Assembly (NCBI GenBank): GCA_028753945.1
Contig: JAPNXP010000006.1
Span: 4,092,001 to 4,156,000, forward strand
Direction of reading: 5' to 3'
Source of the DNA: Hexactinellida sp. DTS-2022
Taxonomy: Eukaryota; Porifera; Hexactinellida
Length of the DNA: 64,000 nucleotides
Position 1 is the stretch's first letter. Every line of letters starts with the position of its first letter. The position numbers and the translations under genes are program-made. Of the stretch, positions 32,895 through 43,361 are shown piece by piece. The notes below the pieces were generated by a model. The model worked only from the letters and a program-made list of their open reading frames with translations, did no database searches and had not been told where the DNA came from.

Positions 32895-33077
32895 CAGTCA
32901 GGTCTGTTTATTGTGAACAGTTTTTCGTCTGCTTAATATGAAGAACTTTTTAATATGAACATATAGTCCCAACTTACATAGAGTATGTATTAAGTTGAGT
33001 TCGCTTATTTATGAAGTCTCTCTATTATGAACACAATTTTGGGTCCCTTCAATGTTCATAATATAAGAACTTGACTG
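32895..33077. mobile_element. MITE family K, complete
   Basis: CAGTCAGGTCTGTTTATTGT to ataagaacttgactg, TA on both sides, 183 bp. Best copy in the window and used to recognise others. Confidence 0.8.
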
Positions 33078-33954
33078 TATTAGGATAATAATATAATTGG
33101 AATTATTAATTAAGGAGCACTTTTGTAGGAATCTAGCTCCTAGTTGTTAATATAGTATGTGGCAAATTATATTAGAAATTGTTAGTAGAGTTATATACAA
33201 ATCAGATGGAAAACAGGAATTTTAATGTAGACACAATATTCTTCTGGTAGCGCATTACTTTGGAGTGATTTTAAAAGTGTTTACTTGTTAGTTTTGTAAG
33301 TTGTGTCTTTGTATGTTGTTTATTGAAATATATCTCTCTCCTGATATTGAATCTAAATTATCTAATGGTATTCTTAGAATACTATGCTCGCTATGTGTAT
33401 TTAGTTCTAGAATTGAGATTACTTTTTATTGTGTTTAACAACAGAAAATATACTTACAATAGAACTAGACCTTCGATAATCCGTAATAATTTGTCTATAG
33501 GCATCAATAAAATGAGAATCTCGATAATAAAGCTATCAGAACCTTTGTAATCAGAACAAATTATCTAATTTATTACTCAAAATACTTGTAAGAGACTTAT
33601 TACATAGTTACTCTTGAATTGTAATAAATATTTTAAAATTTCCCCACTTTTATTATAAGTATATACGTATTTGGATTACCGAGGGTGTACTGTAGTACGG
33701 TTTAACCTGACCGGTTTAAAACTTAATGCTAAGCCCTTGTAAATATGTAAGAAAAGCCATATGTAAATATATCCTGTGTTATTCTAACTCTGGATAAAGT
33801 GGCACAATATTTGCAAAGGAATACCTATGTATGATAACTCTATTGGGTGTGTATATATTTGTACTGTACCAATATTATGTAATATTAACCTCTGATGGCT
33901 TACTTATTGCTAGCTAATGTAAACTGATGAAAGCTAGATAGTTATAGTCAAGGT

Positions 33955-34134
33955 CTGCTTAATGTGAACAACTTTTCGTCTGCTTAATATGAAGAACTTT
34001 TATTATGAACAAGCCCTATGGTCCCAATTTAGAACTTACATAGGGTTATAATAAGTTGAGTCGCTTATTATAAAGTCTCTATATTATGAACACAATTTTT
34101 TGTCCATTGAATGTTCATAATAAGAATCTGACTG
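33955..34134. mobile_element. MITE family K, complete
   Basis: TAGTCAAGGTCTGCTTAATG to ataagaatctgactg, TA on the right; same block order as 32895-33077. Confidence 0.75.
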
Positions 34135-34458
34135 TATTACTTCTTCAACTAATCGAACTATACTACATTTCAATTAATAAAATTACAACATTTAATCAAA
34201 ATTAATTACAAATTTAAATATCTAAATCGCTAATACATTTGAAAAAGGAATAATCAATCAATCAATGATTAATTCATTAATTCTAAATAGTTATTCTTAA
34301 TAAGTTCGGAATATTTAGACTATCCTGTGTATCCTAATGTGGTTTAATTACACTGAAACTACATTATAATATTCATTAATATAACTATATAATAACATGA
34401 GCACATAACTGTATAATATCACATTCAGTTCTAATACAATGCAACTAATTACCACACA

Positions 34459-34902
34459 CTACTCCTCAGTAAGGAATAGAATAAAGTAGATCAGACTACC
34501 GATTGCGTAGGCTAGAAACATAACTAAATGGAATGTAATTTTCACCCAGTGTTCTATATTGATGCGCTTTAGTGTAGTGTGGTTGAGAATAGTTGTGGAG
34601 TCGTATAACTCAGTGCTATTCTTGGGAATTCGCCGCATATAGCGATACGTTATGTACAGTATTAACGGTACATTTATTAGCAGAACCACATAACGGAATG
34701 TGATTAAGCTGAGGAAAAAGAGCGTAAAATCGAGACCGTATTCTGGGAGAAAAAGCTTGTTGAGAGTTCTTGTCGCATCAATTGGGTTCTTAAAATCATT
34801 CGACAAATCGTCTAGTATTATCAATCCCCAGCATACAATTGCAACAGTAGCCAAGTCAAATACAAGGAACAGTAAATACAGACACAGATCCACTTCGTAC
34901 AT
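34459..34902 (-). CDS. CNIH: Cornichon family ER cargo receptor, 147 aa
   Basis: Cornichon/Erv14 proteins select transmembrane cargo into COPII vesicles at the ER. Family hallmarks are present in order: an N-terminal membrane span with a short lead, IILDDLSNDFKNPIDATRTLN (family pattern ..DEL..DYKNPID..NxLN), LFLPEYGLDF, a second span ending VPLILYITYRYMRR, then LYDSTTILNHTTL (family LYDPTTIMN) and a last span. The length is typical (about 140-160 aa). It lacks the long extra loop of the vertebrate CNIH2/3 pair that binds AMPA receptors, so it is closer to CNIH1/4 in layout. Single exon. Confidence 0.92.
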   Translation of the reverse strand: MYEVDLCLYLLFLVFDLATVAIVCWGLIILDDLSNDFKNPIDATRTLNKLFLPEYGLDFTLFFLSLITFRYVVLLINVPLILYITYRYMRRIPKNSTELYDSTTILNHTTLKRINIEHWVKITFHLVMFLAYAIGSLIYFILFLTEE

Positions 34903-36026
34903 TCTAAATGGACCACAAATTTGGTTAATTAACTTATTAATGGCTTAATGATATTATCAAGTTATTTAAATGCACTCATTATTAGCTTATTGCCATTAGA
35001 AATCAATGTCATTAGGGTAGGTAATAAGTAATATTATCTATGCAATACAGTATGATTTAGAGACAGTATTCTACCATATATTAAGTAATATGAGCTCAAG
35101 GGTTTAGTATGGATAATTTGTGGCATTTTGTTCAGGGATTATTTTCATTGTAGCACTATTACGTGTAGGCCAGTTATAATTCTTTTGTGAAATTAATTAC
35201 CTTTTGTTTATGCAACAAGTTGAGTTAGATTGCAACATGTGGATATTTAAAATTCCAAGGAATGAATAAATCTATAAGGAATTTGAATATTAACATTATT
35301 CATCATAAAAGATATGTTTTAATCATAAACTAATAATTCCTATTTATTTATGAATATTAAAGTGCCCAGCGCGTACTGTTTTTGTTGACCAAATTTTCCC
35401 TCAAATATTTGAAAAATCCAGAGAATTATATTTTAGGTGGATTCTATAATTATAATGCTTATCAGCAAACAGAAAAATTCAGAAAATGCTTGAATAAATT
35501 TAATTACACTGGTTCTCAATTAATTGATGAAAAATTTATCTTACAATAGTTATTTTTATTGCCCAGCGCTTACTAAGGGAAATACGATATTTTGGTGGTT
35601 TTTATTGAGATAAATAATTAGTCTTATTAAATGAGCATCATCATTGTCAGATACCATAAACTACTTTATAGCAAATTAATTAGTCATTGTTAACAAGCTG
35701 TAATTCAGACGAACCATATTGAATTTGTTTGAATATTCAAATTCAGCATCAAAATATACAGTTCAATGCAATATCAGCGAAATGCTAGTTCCATTGCCAA
35801 ATTAAACAGACCATAAAATTAATGAGAGATGTCCTTTCAATTACATTGAAACAAACTTAGTTAATAGAATGGTTTGGATCGCGTGGTCTTTTGAAAAGAT
35901 TTGCACATAGATTATAAACCATATAATAGACAATCTGCATATTAACCACTATCTCGGTTGCCATGCTGGTATATATATTGCAGTGAATACTCCTCTATTA
36001 TACAATTGTATTTTCTTATATCGATA
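34903..36026. other. Divergent spacer
   Basis: 1.1 kb between cornichon (-) and the UNC13/BAIAP3-like gene (+). AT-rich; a phrase around gcccagcgcgtactg (35366) recurs as gcccagcgcttac at 35560. No element with clear termini and no ORF. Confidence 0.4.
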
Positions 36027-39000
36027 ATGGACATAATACATGCAAATTTAAAAAAACGGGCTTCAGTCCCTAATCATCCAGCATTTGACTCGCAATCGTT
36101 TGTCGGGTCAATTCCTATCCTTGAGAGTTCCTCTGGTGAATCGAACAGTGGACAAACTGGGTTGAGTGACACAAAAATAACTGCAAATGACTTATACTTC
36201 CTTTCCAACTCGATTATTCACAAAAAGAATAATTATTTTTCTACGAATATTTTGCCGGTTCTAAAGCACATCGAACAAACTGCTGTCAACAAAGTGGCAT
36301 TGCATAACGAAGGCCTCAAAGCTTCCAAACTTACGATGGAAACCAAGAAAGAATTATTCCTGCTTGCAGTTCGCGCCAATAAATGTCTTATTTCCAGCAA
36401 GGAGCACGAAGCAACGTTAGTCGTCACCAGGACCGGAACCCCGAATAACCGCAAGGATTCGCGGAAAGAAACTAGAGACACGCATTCAATTATCGCGAAA
36501 ATTCAAAAAATGTTGAATATCGCCCCGAGGCAAATAGAAGATTGGACTAACGAGATAGAAGGCACCACTATGGTAGAGAGGTGGATCGAGGTCACCATTG
36601 AGGAAGCGGGTGGGATTTTCGATGGCGAAGGCGTAGGGACAGAAGCAGTTGTATATCCTAATCCTTTCTGCAAATTCGGTCTTATGTCGAAAAACGAAGC
36701 GTTTACGAATAATAAAAAAGGCAGTGCAACTAATTGGGATGCATGTGATTCCGTTTGTATTACAAACGCAAAGCAAAATACCAATAATCCGAAATGGCGT
36801 GATACCTTCAAGCTGCCACTATTCCCTAATAGGAATCTAGTGGTTGTAGAGGTATGGGATCAGAGAGAGCCTAACTTAGAGCAGAGCACTCGACGCAGGG
36901 GGAAATGCATCGGTACCTTGGGTAGGAATAAGAAGAAGGAGGTTGGAAGCCAGTATATAGGGAGGTGTACGTTCGATATCGGTAATATCGGCGCTGAAAG
37001 GGAGTCACTTGTAGGAAAGTTACTGTCGCATTCTGGAAAGTCGGTTCGTGGACAGATTCAAATCAGCACTCAGGTCACAACTACGTCACATGATGAGGGG
37101 TTGGAGCAACTAAAGAGATGCGACCATGGGTTAGAATTGTTCCAGCTGATCCTTACTGAGTGGGGACGCTTTCAACTCTCCAGCGGGAAAACCACACTCG
37201 ACAATGCATTACCAGAATCTCTGATTACTCTACTGCGGAAAATAGCGGAATTGCTCGACATTTCGCACTTCCAATATACGATGGCTTTCTGGCCCTACTA
37301 CACTGATTACCTAGTACAGCATTCGAACAACAGAGAACAAGTGTCTCACTCGCTATTCACAATTTCATCGCTTTGGGAGACCGAAGGCCAAAGACTGTCC
37401 CAAGGGCAGTTGGAAAGTTTCACCAATTCTCTGCTCAAAATCTACAAGCACGACTTAGAATTGATTGAGAGGACACGAATACTTTTCCCACCAAATAACC
37501 AAGCAGGAGTCCATAGCCTAACCAACATAACAAAGTGTCTGCAACAACTGTTCAAGTTCCTAAAGAAGTTAGGCGTTATCGCGGAAGAGGTTAACTTCAA
37601 AGATGAAATATTAGAAAGAGTCGAAAAAGACGTTACAGATTGGTTCAACACAGTACTAACTAATGCACAGCCAAAGTTCGCGAGCAATGACGAACTCGAC
37701 CAGTCTAGCTCCATAGCAGATGTGCTACAGGTATTAGCACAGGATTTGGCAGATTCGTTAAAGTATTACCCGAATGCCTTTGGGAAAATAGGTTTGAATT
37801 ACTTCGAAACTTCACTTATCATCTATGATCGGGAACTTCACAAAACAATCAAGGAATACTTCGCTTCTTATGACCTGAATGCATACTTTAGCGAGGGCAA
37901 TGAATACGAAGAAGATTTGGATGACATTTGCGAGCGAACTCAGTGTTCCTTATGTTTATTCCGTCTCTACATTGGCATTAGAAATCTCGTAGCATTCAAG
38001 CAATTCTCATCAGATACCAACATCGAACTTTCGCTTGAAAAATACCATTCGCTTTTCAAACCGTTCGTTAAGACTTGGATCGACAGCCTGCGCTATTTAA
38101 CACATATCCACACTGAGACCATCTCGCTATATAGCGAGCTACAGACCTCTCAAGATATCAAGATGAAAGTGTCAAATTCTGCTTTGGAAATACTGCAAAT
38201 ATTCGAGCACTGCTATGATGTCTACAACAAACTCCAATGGCCATTCATTGAGGATAGCTTCAATTATGCTGTGAAAGTAACCGATCTCATCAAGGACCTT
38301 GGGAAACTATACGTGCATTTTGAACGGGAGCGAATGACCAAGAAAACACAGAGGATGTTCACCAAAGGGGATGGGTTTGATGTTTGCGAGGACTTGTGTT
38401 TAGCCTTGAACAACTGTCAGTACGTTATTCAGTACCTAGAGCAAGCCAGGAGTCTTGATAAGTGGACAAGACTAACGGATTGCTTTCCACTGCAAGCCAG
38501 TTCTTTCCTTGAAACAATTGAAAACATATATGACCAGTCCATCAGTGAAATTCATTCTTTCATGGCGCAAATGATAGAATCGCTAGCCGTTGGATTCCAG
38601 AAACAATTCAAGGAATATTTCGTAGGTTTCATGGCCAAACCGGATATCATCGAAGTCAAGAAAGCCATCTATGACCTGAAAATTTGGCTCGAATCGAACA
38701 TTGAATCGACAGATGAGCATTTACCGGTAACAATTTCACCAGTTATGATTGAGCAAATGTGGGCAAGCATTGTGAATGTCATCATGCCGTATAAGGAGGA
38801 TATAAGTAAATGCGATCAACAATACAGTAAAATCTTCGATGCGATTGAAATAATGTTTGAAATGTTTTCTTCCAAAGGCAAACTAACTAGAGAAGCCTTA
38901 TGGACTCAAAACTATACCATCATATACGACTTTTTCAAACTCCATACTATTTCCACTCCCAAACTAATCCAGGAATACTGCAAGGAATTAGTTAAAGCGG

Positions 39001-39644
39001 ATAAAATGCTTGGCGATAACTTGGGGACTCTAACTTTCACTACAACTTATTGTGTCAAATCTGGGAAACTCGAGGTTAATATCATAAAGGCAGCCGGACT
39101 TAATTTCCTCGAGGAATATTCGAACTTCAAGGCTTGTCTTAAAGTTAACGTTTTCCCTGAACAGAGCCACGTTGAATCCACTAAAACTAAGGTCTTCAAT
39201 TCAGGAGTTAACCCCACCATACTGCAAGAAGTCACCATAGGAGTTCCAGTGGAAATAATGAATAAGGAGGGTGTACTACTTCAGCTATCGATTTACAGCG
39301 AAGCTAGCAAAGATAACGGGTACGGTGGATCAGTTTACTTCCCACTCAACTCAGTTCAACAGGTGGTTCTGACTAATGATGATGGAAAAGGCGAAAAGAT
39401 AGGAAAACCGGAGTCGCAAACGCAGGCATTCATCCTACCGATTAGCTCGGATATCCTAACCGTGTTGCAGGAGAGGAATAATGAGAAAGCTGCGACAGGA
39501 TTCCTAAAGAAACTGAACAAACGCAAAATAAAGGATAAAGCTAAGTTGTCAGCGTTGAGAATCAAACAGACTCAATCCCCTACTGATAGCATCAAGAGTG
39601 AAAAGAAGGGAAAATTCTTGTCGAAGTTAGGAAGAAATAAGTAA
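36027..39644 (+). CDS. UNC13/BAIAP3-like C2-MUN-C2 protein, about 1205 aa
   Basis: I start at the second Met (36027, MDIIHANLKKRAS), since the 23 extra residues of the longer frame (from 35958) are hydrophobic and look untranslated. Munc13/BAIAP3 proteins prime secretory vesicles for fusion through SNAREs. Order (numbered from 36027): an N-terminal helical region, a C2 domain (about 180-345; WIEVTIEEAGG ... NPFCKFGL ... NPKWRDTFKLPLF ... VVEVWDQREPN), a long helical MUN/MHD region (about 360-1020), and a second C2 (about 1030-1150; GKLEVNIIKAAGLNF ... LKVNVFPEQ ... NPTILQEVTIG). The tail is basic. No C1 or N-terminal C2A of neuronal Munc13-1, so the layout is that of BAIAP3/UNC13D. The Ca-binding Asp residues are depleted: the first C2 has NPF in place of DPY and the second has none of the usual Asp pairs. 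One exon of 3.6 kb is notable. Confidence 0.82.
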   Translation: MDIIHANLKKRASVPNHPAFDSQSFVGSIPILESSSGESNSGQTGLSDTKITANDLYFLSNSIIHKKNNYFSTNILPVLKHIEQTAVNKVALHNEGLKASKLTMETKKELFLLAVRANKCLISSKEHEATLVVTRTGTPNNRKDSRKETRDTHSIIAKIQKMLNIAPRQIEDWTNEIEGTTMVERWIEVTIEEAGGIFDGEGVGTEAVVYPNPFCKFGLMSKNEAFTNNKKGSATNWDACDSVCITNAKQNTNNPKWRDTFKLPLFPNRNLVVVEVWDQREPNLEQSTRRRGKCIGTLGRNKKKEVGSQYIGRCTFDIGNIGAERESLVGKLLSHSGKSVRGQIQISTQVTTTSHDEGLEQLKRCDHGLELFQLILTEWGRFQLSSGKTTLDNALPESLITLLRKIAELLDISHFQYTMAFWPYYTDYLVQHSNNREQVSHSLFTISSLWETEGQRLSQGQLESFTNSLLKIYKHDLELIERTRILFPPNNQAGVHSLTNITKCLQQLFKFLKKLGVIAEEVNFKDEILERVEKDVTDWFNTVLTNAQPKFASNDELDQSSSIADVLQVLAQDLADSLKYYPNAFGKIGLNYFETSLIIYDRELHKTIKEYFASYDLNAYFSEGNEYEEDLDDICERTQCSLCLFRLYIGIRNLVAFKQFSSDTNIELSLEKYHSLFKPFVKTWIDSLRYLTHIHTETISLYSELQTSQDIKMKVSNSALEILQIFEHCYDVYNKLQWPFIEDSFNYAVKVTDLIKDLGKLYVHFERERMTKKTQRMFTKGDGFDVCEDLCLALNNCQYVIQYLEQARSLDKWTRLTDCFPLQASSFLETIENIYDQSISEIHSFMAQMIESLAVGFQKQFKEYFVGFMAKPDIIEVKKAIYDLKIWLESNIESTDEHLPVTISPVMIEQMWASIVNVIMPYKEDISKCDQQYSKIFDAIEIMFEMFSSKGKLTREALWTQNYTIIYDFFKLHTISTPKLIQEYCKELVKADKMLGDNLGTLTFTTTYCVKSGKLEVNIIKAAGLNFLEEYSNFKACLKVNVFPEQSHVESTKTKVFNSGVNPTILQEVTIGVPVEIMNKEGVLLQLSIYSEASKDNGYGGSVYFPLNSVQQVVLTNDDGKGEKIGKPESQTQAFILPISSDILTVLQERNNEKAATGFLKKLNKRKIKDKAKLSALRIKQTQSPTDSIKSEKKGKFLSKLGRNK

Positions 39645-40516
39645 TAATCATGATTTCAAACAATCTTACAGTGTATTTGTAATCCCTCTATTATAAAACT
39701 TTTACAATTAGATACATACTTGTGTGTACCTTCTTTGTTGTAAATTGGAATTAACTAATTAGTCTGTTCTCAAGAATGGTTTAAATTAAAAATTCATATA
39801 AAACTTGATTTTGCCCCATAGTTTGTTTCTTTGGCAAACGATAATGCTTATGGGCACATAAGTGAACATAAATAATTCTGAATTAATGTTATAAAACTGA
39901 TTATTGGACAGAAGTAACTTATACAAACATCATTACAGCTACGCAATCTTAAGTCTAATGACCAAAATTGCAACATTGATTATCACTTTCGATAAGGATA
40001 CCAATTATTGGTTTGATAGTTAATGAGTGTCCTGAATAATTGATTACTAAGCCAACATTCTACAGATTCGAAAACACAACTATGACAACAAATAAATCCT
40101 TATGGAATGGTGATGTTCCTTGACACAATTATATAGTGTCCAATAAATGTCCAATAAATAAATATCGAATGATCGTGAAGTCTTGTAATCATATTAAACC
40201 CAAATAATTAAATTCCAATATTTATTGAGCAGAAACATGAACAACAGACATTTTGGCTCAGTCTACGATCTTCTACACAAGTAATACACTAATATCACCC
40301 GACCTTACAAACCCACTCTAGCATCCAATGCATGTAAACAACACTAGTCTGTAGGAGTAATATTATCCTCCAAGCAATTAAATATAGGATAATTATAGAC
40401 TAATAGACTCTCAATTATTAGGCACTAGTATTGTGGGTAATTAAATAGATGAGTGCTGTGAGTTTCAAATTAGTTAATTGAGTTAATCACTAGAGAAACA
40501 TTTATCCAGCATATTC

Positions 40517-40671
40517 AAACGTACGTAACGCAGAAATTATATGAAAATTCGACACCTTCCTTCCTATCTCACGATTTTTACAATTTTGTAATGCATAAAT
40601 GATGGTAATGCACACATTGGCTAATCTTCTACCCTTTGGAAGCGTTATACGACGTTTGAATGGCCCCTTAA
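40517..40671. mobile_element. Family H repeat copy
   Basis: attcaaacgtacgtaacgca at the left, inverse-like gcgttatacgacgtttgaat at the right. Confidence 0.6.
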
Positions 40672-40726
40672 TTAGCATACAGTTATCAAAATATATAAGA
40701 AACCGTCGTTAATTCGAATACTTGTA

Positions 40727-40883
40727 CAATGGATGCCGGTTATAAGCACATCGTCGGGAACTGGACTTAATGTGCTTATAACCGACATAAATTATATAGG
40801 ATAGATGGCAACCGTTTTCCAACATAGTGTTCTTATATCCGATATGTTCTTATAACCGGTTTGCTTATATCCGACATCTACTG
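40727..40883. mobile_element. MITE family C, complete
   Basis: CAATGGATGCCGGTTATAAG to ccgacatctactg, 157 bp, TA on both sides; near-identical to 11144-11300. Confidence 0.8.
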
Positions 40884-41055
40884 TATTATGACACATTTCA
40901 ATAATGTGATATCTGGAAGATTAGGATTATCGAGGGTGTACTGTAACGAATGTCTTAATTAGCAACAAAACGACTCTCGAAAAATCTCGGAAAGATAACA
41001 CCCACTTAGAAATACTAAATAACATTGCAATATATTAGCAACAAAACATCACAGA

Positions 41056-41769
41056 ATGCAATTGAAGCGTATTATCCGTGTGGAGCTGTACCAGCTAGGA
41101 GACTCCATTAACTGTGTACACATGTGCTACTCCCCATCCGACTCTGTTATACGTCTCAAGCAGAGACTGCAGCTGATCACTGGGATACCAGTCATCTCCC
41201 AGACTCTCTCCATAGCCAGCTATCTCCTATCGGACTCTACTGCGCTACACACTCTGGCTACCCATCGTAATGCTATTCCCACTATACACATGCAGGTGCC
41301 TATAAGGGGAGGGGCGTCTACCTCATCCTGTGGATTCCAACCGTTTACATTCAAAGACGTAACTAAAGAAGAATGCTTTGAAAAAAAGTCTTTTGGAGGA
41401 GGTGCTACATACTATCGTATAATAGGCAAAGGTTTAAGTTTCCAAGCTACCTGCGCTAATCAACAGTGTGAGTCTGTGAGAGCAGGAAGTTGTGTGTATG
41501 TCAGCAAGGGAATGTATCCAGACCAGAGCGGATATGTATCAATCAGGAAAGAAGTTTTCAGGCTAAAGTGTCCAGCTTGTCAAGCGAAAATCCCTGCTGA
41601 AAACTGGACAAATATAGTCTTTGTAGATTGCACTGCGGAAATTGAATGGATTTTGGTAGACGATAGGGAAGGAATAACTACGTTGGTGACTGAAAAAGGG
41701 AAATATACTCAAGCCAAGCAATGTGCTGCTATAATCCAGTATCATGCTTTGGATGTTAAGCTAAAATAA
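41056..41769 (+). CDS. Ubiquitin-like (RGG-ending) + Cys-rich domain protein, copy 1, 237 aa
   Basis: Residues 1-86 read as a ubiquitin-like domain: MQLKRIIRVEL start, SDSV..LKQRLQLITGIPVISQTL in the place of ubiquitin SDTI..VKAKIQDKEGIPPDQQRL, then LLSD.TALHTLA and HMQVPIRGG. The Gly pair at 85-86 matches the ubiquitin C-terminus and is followed by a 150-residue extension, like a ubiquitin-tail fusion precursor. The extension holds a Cys-rich block: Cys133 and Cys138 (CANQQC), KGMYPDQSGYVSIR, Cys172 and Cys175 (CPAC), and Cys192 (FVDC), likely zinc-binding. I do not recognise this domain. Cleavage after GG, or use as a fixed N-terminal ubiquitin-like domain, are both possible. Single exon. 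The 5' 45 bases and the ubiquitin-like part are almost identical to copy 2; the tail is not. Confidence 0.8.
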   Translation: MQLKRIIRVELYQLGDSINCVHMCYSPSDSVIRLKQRLQLITGIPVISQTLSIASYLLSDSTALHTLATHRNAIPTIHMQVPIRGGASTSSCGFQPFTFKDVTKEECFEKKSFGGGATYYRIIGKGLSFQATCANQQCESVRAGSCVYVSKGMYPDQSGYVSIRKEVFRLKCPACQAKIPAENWTNIVFVDCTAEIEWILVDDREGITTLVTEKGKYTQAKQCAAIIQYHALDVKLK

Positions 41770-42641
41770 AAGTTACGTAGTACCTCGAGTACTTTTGAGG
41801 CAGAAATGCAGCATAGTAGTATCTGTAGTAGTGTAAGAGATAAGGAACTTTGTAACTAATTACTGAATAGGTTGTGCACTTGTAGTAAAAGATTATGTAG
41901 CGAGGATTTTGAATACATTGTTGATTGTTTAATTGGATAATATTTGTATTTTTGTTAAAATTCATGGGTTATTTACTGTTATTGAATTTATCAATGTTTT
42001 ATGTGGTATTCTTCAGGAAAATCAGACACCAGTAGCATTTGATTCTGATAACCAGAATTTAGTATTGAAAGGGCCGTTCAAACGTTAAGGAAAGCAAAAT
42101 TCAAGAAGATTAGACACCGTTCTCCTTATTTTAATCTTTAGGCCATTTTATGATACAAAATGAAGATATGTCACGCATTGGTTAAATCCCTAGGAGCATT
42201 GCGTAATGTTTGAAAAAAAAGTAGTACATTTAATTATTACAACCTTAGCAGAATATGTTATTCAATTGAGACTATTATCAGGACACAGTTCCAAATTTGG
42301 TCATAACTTACAAGTTATATCAAAGAATCATATTACAGTCAATATGCTTACACTTTTCAGTTAAGTTGTATACCGGTTAGAGTAAATTAATTAATTAGTA
42401 TTTGTAACAACATAATATTTGTTGCATTTTTGTTGGTATTGTTCGTAACAATTCTTTAACATTCAAATTGTGTTAAGTAATCATGTATTTATGGACTGTT
42501 AAAAATAAATTGTTAGGAGCGCAAAAACAAGGACAATTTAGTTCAATAAAATGTCAATTAAGTGTCAATAAAATAAAACATTAACCAAAAAGTTATAATA
42601 CTAAATAACATTGCATTAAATTAGCAACAACACAACACAGA
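41770..42641. other. Spacer between the UBL copies
   Basis: Family H copy at about 42072-42215; otherwise AT-rich. The final 45 bases (cattgcattaaattagcaac...) repeat the sequence upstream of copy 1, so they likely carry the promoter or 5' UTR. Confidence 0.5.
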
Positions 42642-43361
42642 ATGCAATTGAAGCGCATTATCCGTGTGGAGCTGTACCAGCTAGGAGACTCCATTAACTG
42701 TGTACACATGTGCTACTCCCCATCCGACTCTGTTATAAGTATCAAGCAGAGACTGCAGCTGATCACTGGGATACCAGTTCTCTCCCAGACTCTCTCCAAA
42801 GCCAGCTATCTCCTATCGGACTCTACTGCGCTACACACTCTGGCTACCCATCGTAATGCTATTCCCACTATACACATGCAGGTGCCTATAAGGGGAGGGG
42901 CGTCCAATTCAGATCTACCAATCGCTCCTTTTGATTTCAAAGATATAACAAGGAAAGAGTGTTTCGAAAAGTGCTCATTTTCATCTTCAGCCCATGGCTA
43001 TAATATTATCGATACGGGGATTAACTTTGAAGCCCAATGTTCTAACCAAAATTGCATATCTGTAAAGGAGAATAGGAGAGTTGATATTCAAAAAGGAATG
43101 TACACTAAGCGAGGTGGGTATATGTCTATCAGGACTGAATTATTTAAAATGGTGTGTCCCGCGTGCGGTTGGGAAATTCCACCAGAAAATTGGACAAATT
43201 TAGTATTCACAGATTGCACTGCAGAAATTGAATGGGTCTTAGCTGACAGATGTAGAACTAAAGGAAAGTTAACACTGATAACTGGGAAAGGAGAGTTTAA
43301 ACAGGGAAAATCCAATGTTGGGATAATTAGTTATCATGTATTGGATGTCAGTCTTAAATAA
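42642..43361 (+). CDS. Ubiquitin-like (RGG-ending) + Cys-rich domain protein, copy 2, 239 aa
   Basis: Same plan as copy 1. The ubiquitin-like domain differs at only a few codons (for example VIRLK to VISIK, PVISQTLSIA to PVLSQTLSKA) and again ends VPIRGG. The Cys-rich extension diverges: CSNQNC, KGMYTKRGGYMSIR, CPAC, FTDC, ending ISYHVLDVSLK. The conserved skeleton C-x4-C ... KGMY...GY.SIR...F...CPAC...IP.ENWTN.VF.DCTAEIEW shows that the extension is one domain. The sharp step from near identity to moderate identity occurs right after the codons for RGGAS. It is read in the same direction as copy 1, 872 bases downstream. Confidence 0.8.
   Translation: MQLKRIIRVELYQLGDSINCVHMCYSPSDSVISIKQRLQLITGIPVLSQTLSKASYLLSDSTALHTLATHRNAIPTIHMQVPIRGGASNSDLPIAPFDFKDITRKECFEKCSFSSSAHGYNIIDTGINFEAQCSNQNCISVKENRRVDIQKGMYTKRGGYMSIRTELFKMVCPACGWEIPPENWTNLVFTDCTAEIEWVLADRCRTKGKLTLITGKGEFKQGKSNVGIISYHVLDVSLK

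Larger units (their letters stand above)
28940..34458. other. 5.5-kb gene desert with scattered MITEs
   Basis: After the 3' UTR of the AT-hook gene there is no open frame with coding character on either strand. Elements: A (30268-30454), J (about 30597-30745), a lone left end (cagtggactctcggttttac, 30844), E (31635-31736), K (32895-33077) and K (33955-34134). Between them is AT-rich, low-complexity DNA, including an attaatta run near 30370. Enhancers could hide here but I cannot show one. Confidence 0.6.
39645..41055. other. Spacer with family H and C elements
   Basis: Contains a family H copy (about 40517-40671) and a complete family C copy (40727-40883). The last 60 bases before 41056 are shared with the next gene copy (see 42642) and probably include its promoter. 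Confidence 0.6.

Noticed and set aside
33323..33550. Plus-strand 75-codon frame in the gene desert
   Set aside because: Isolated, AT-rich, no promoter, domain or partner exon visible.
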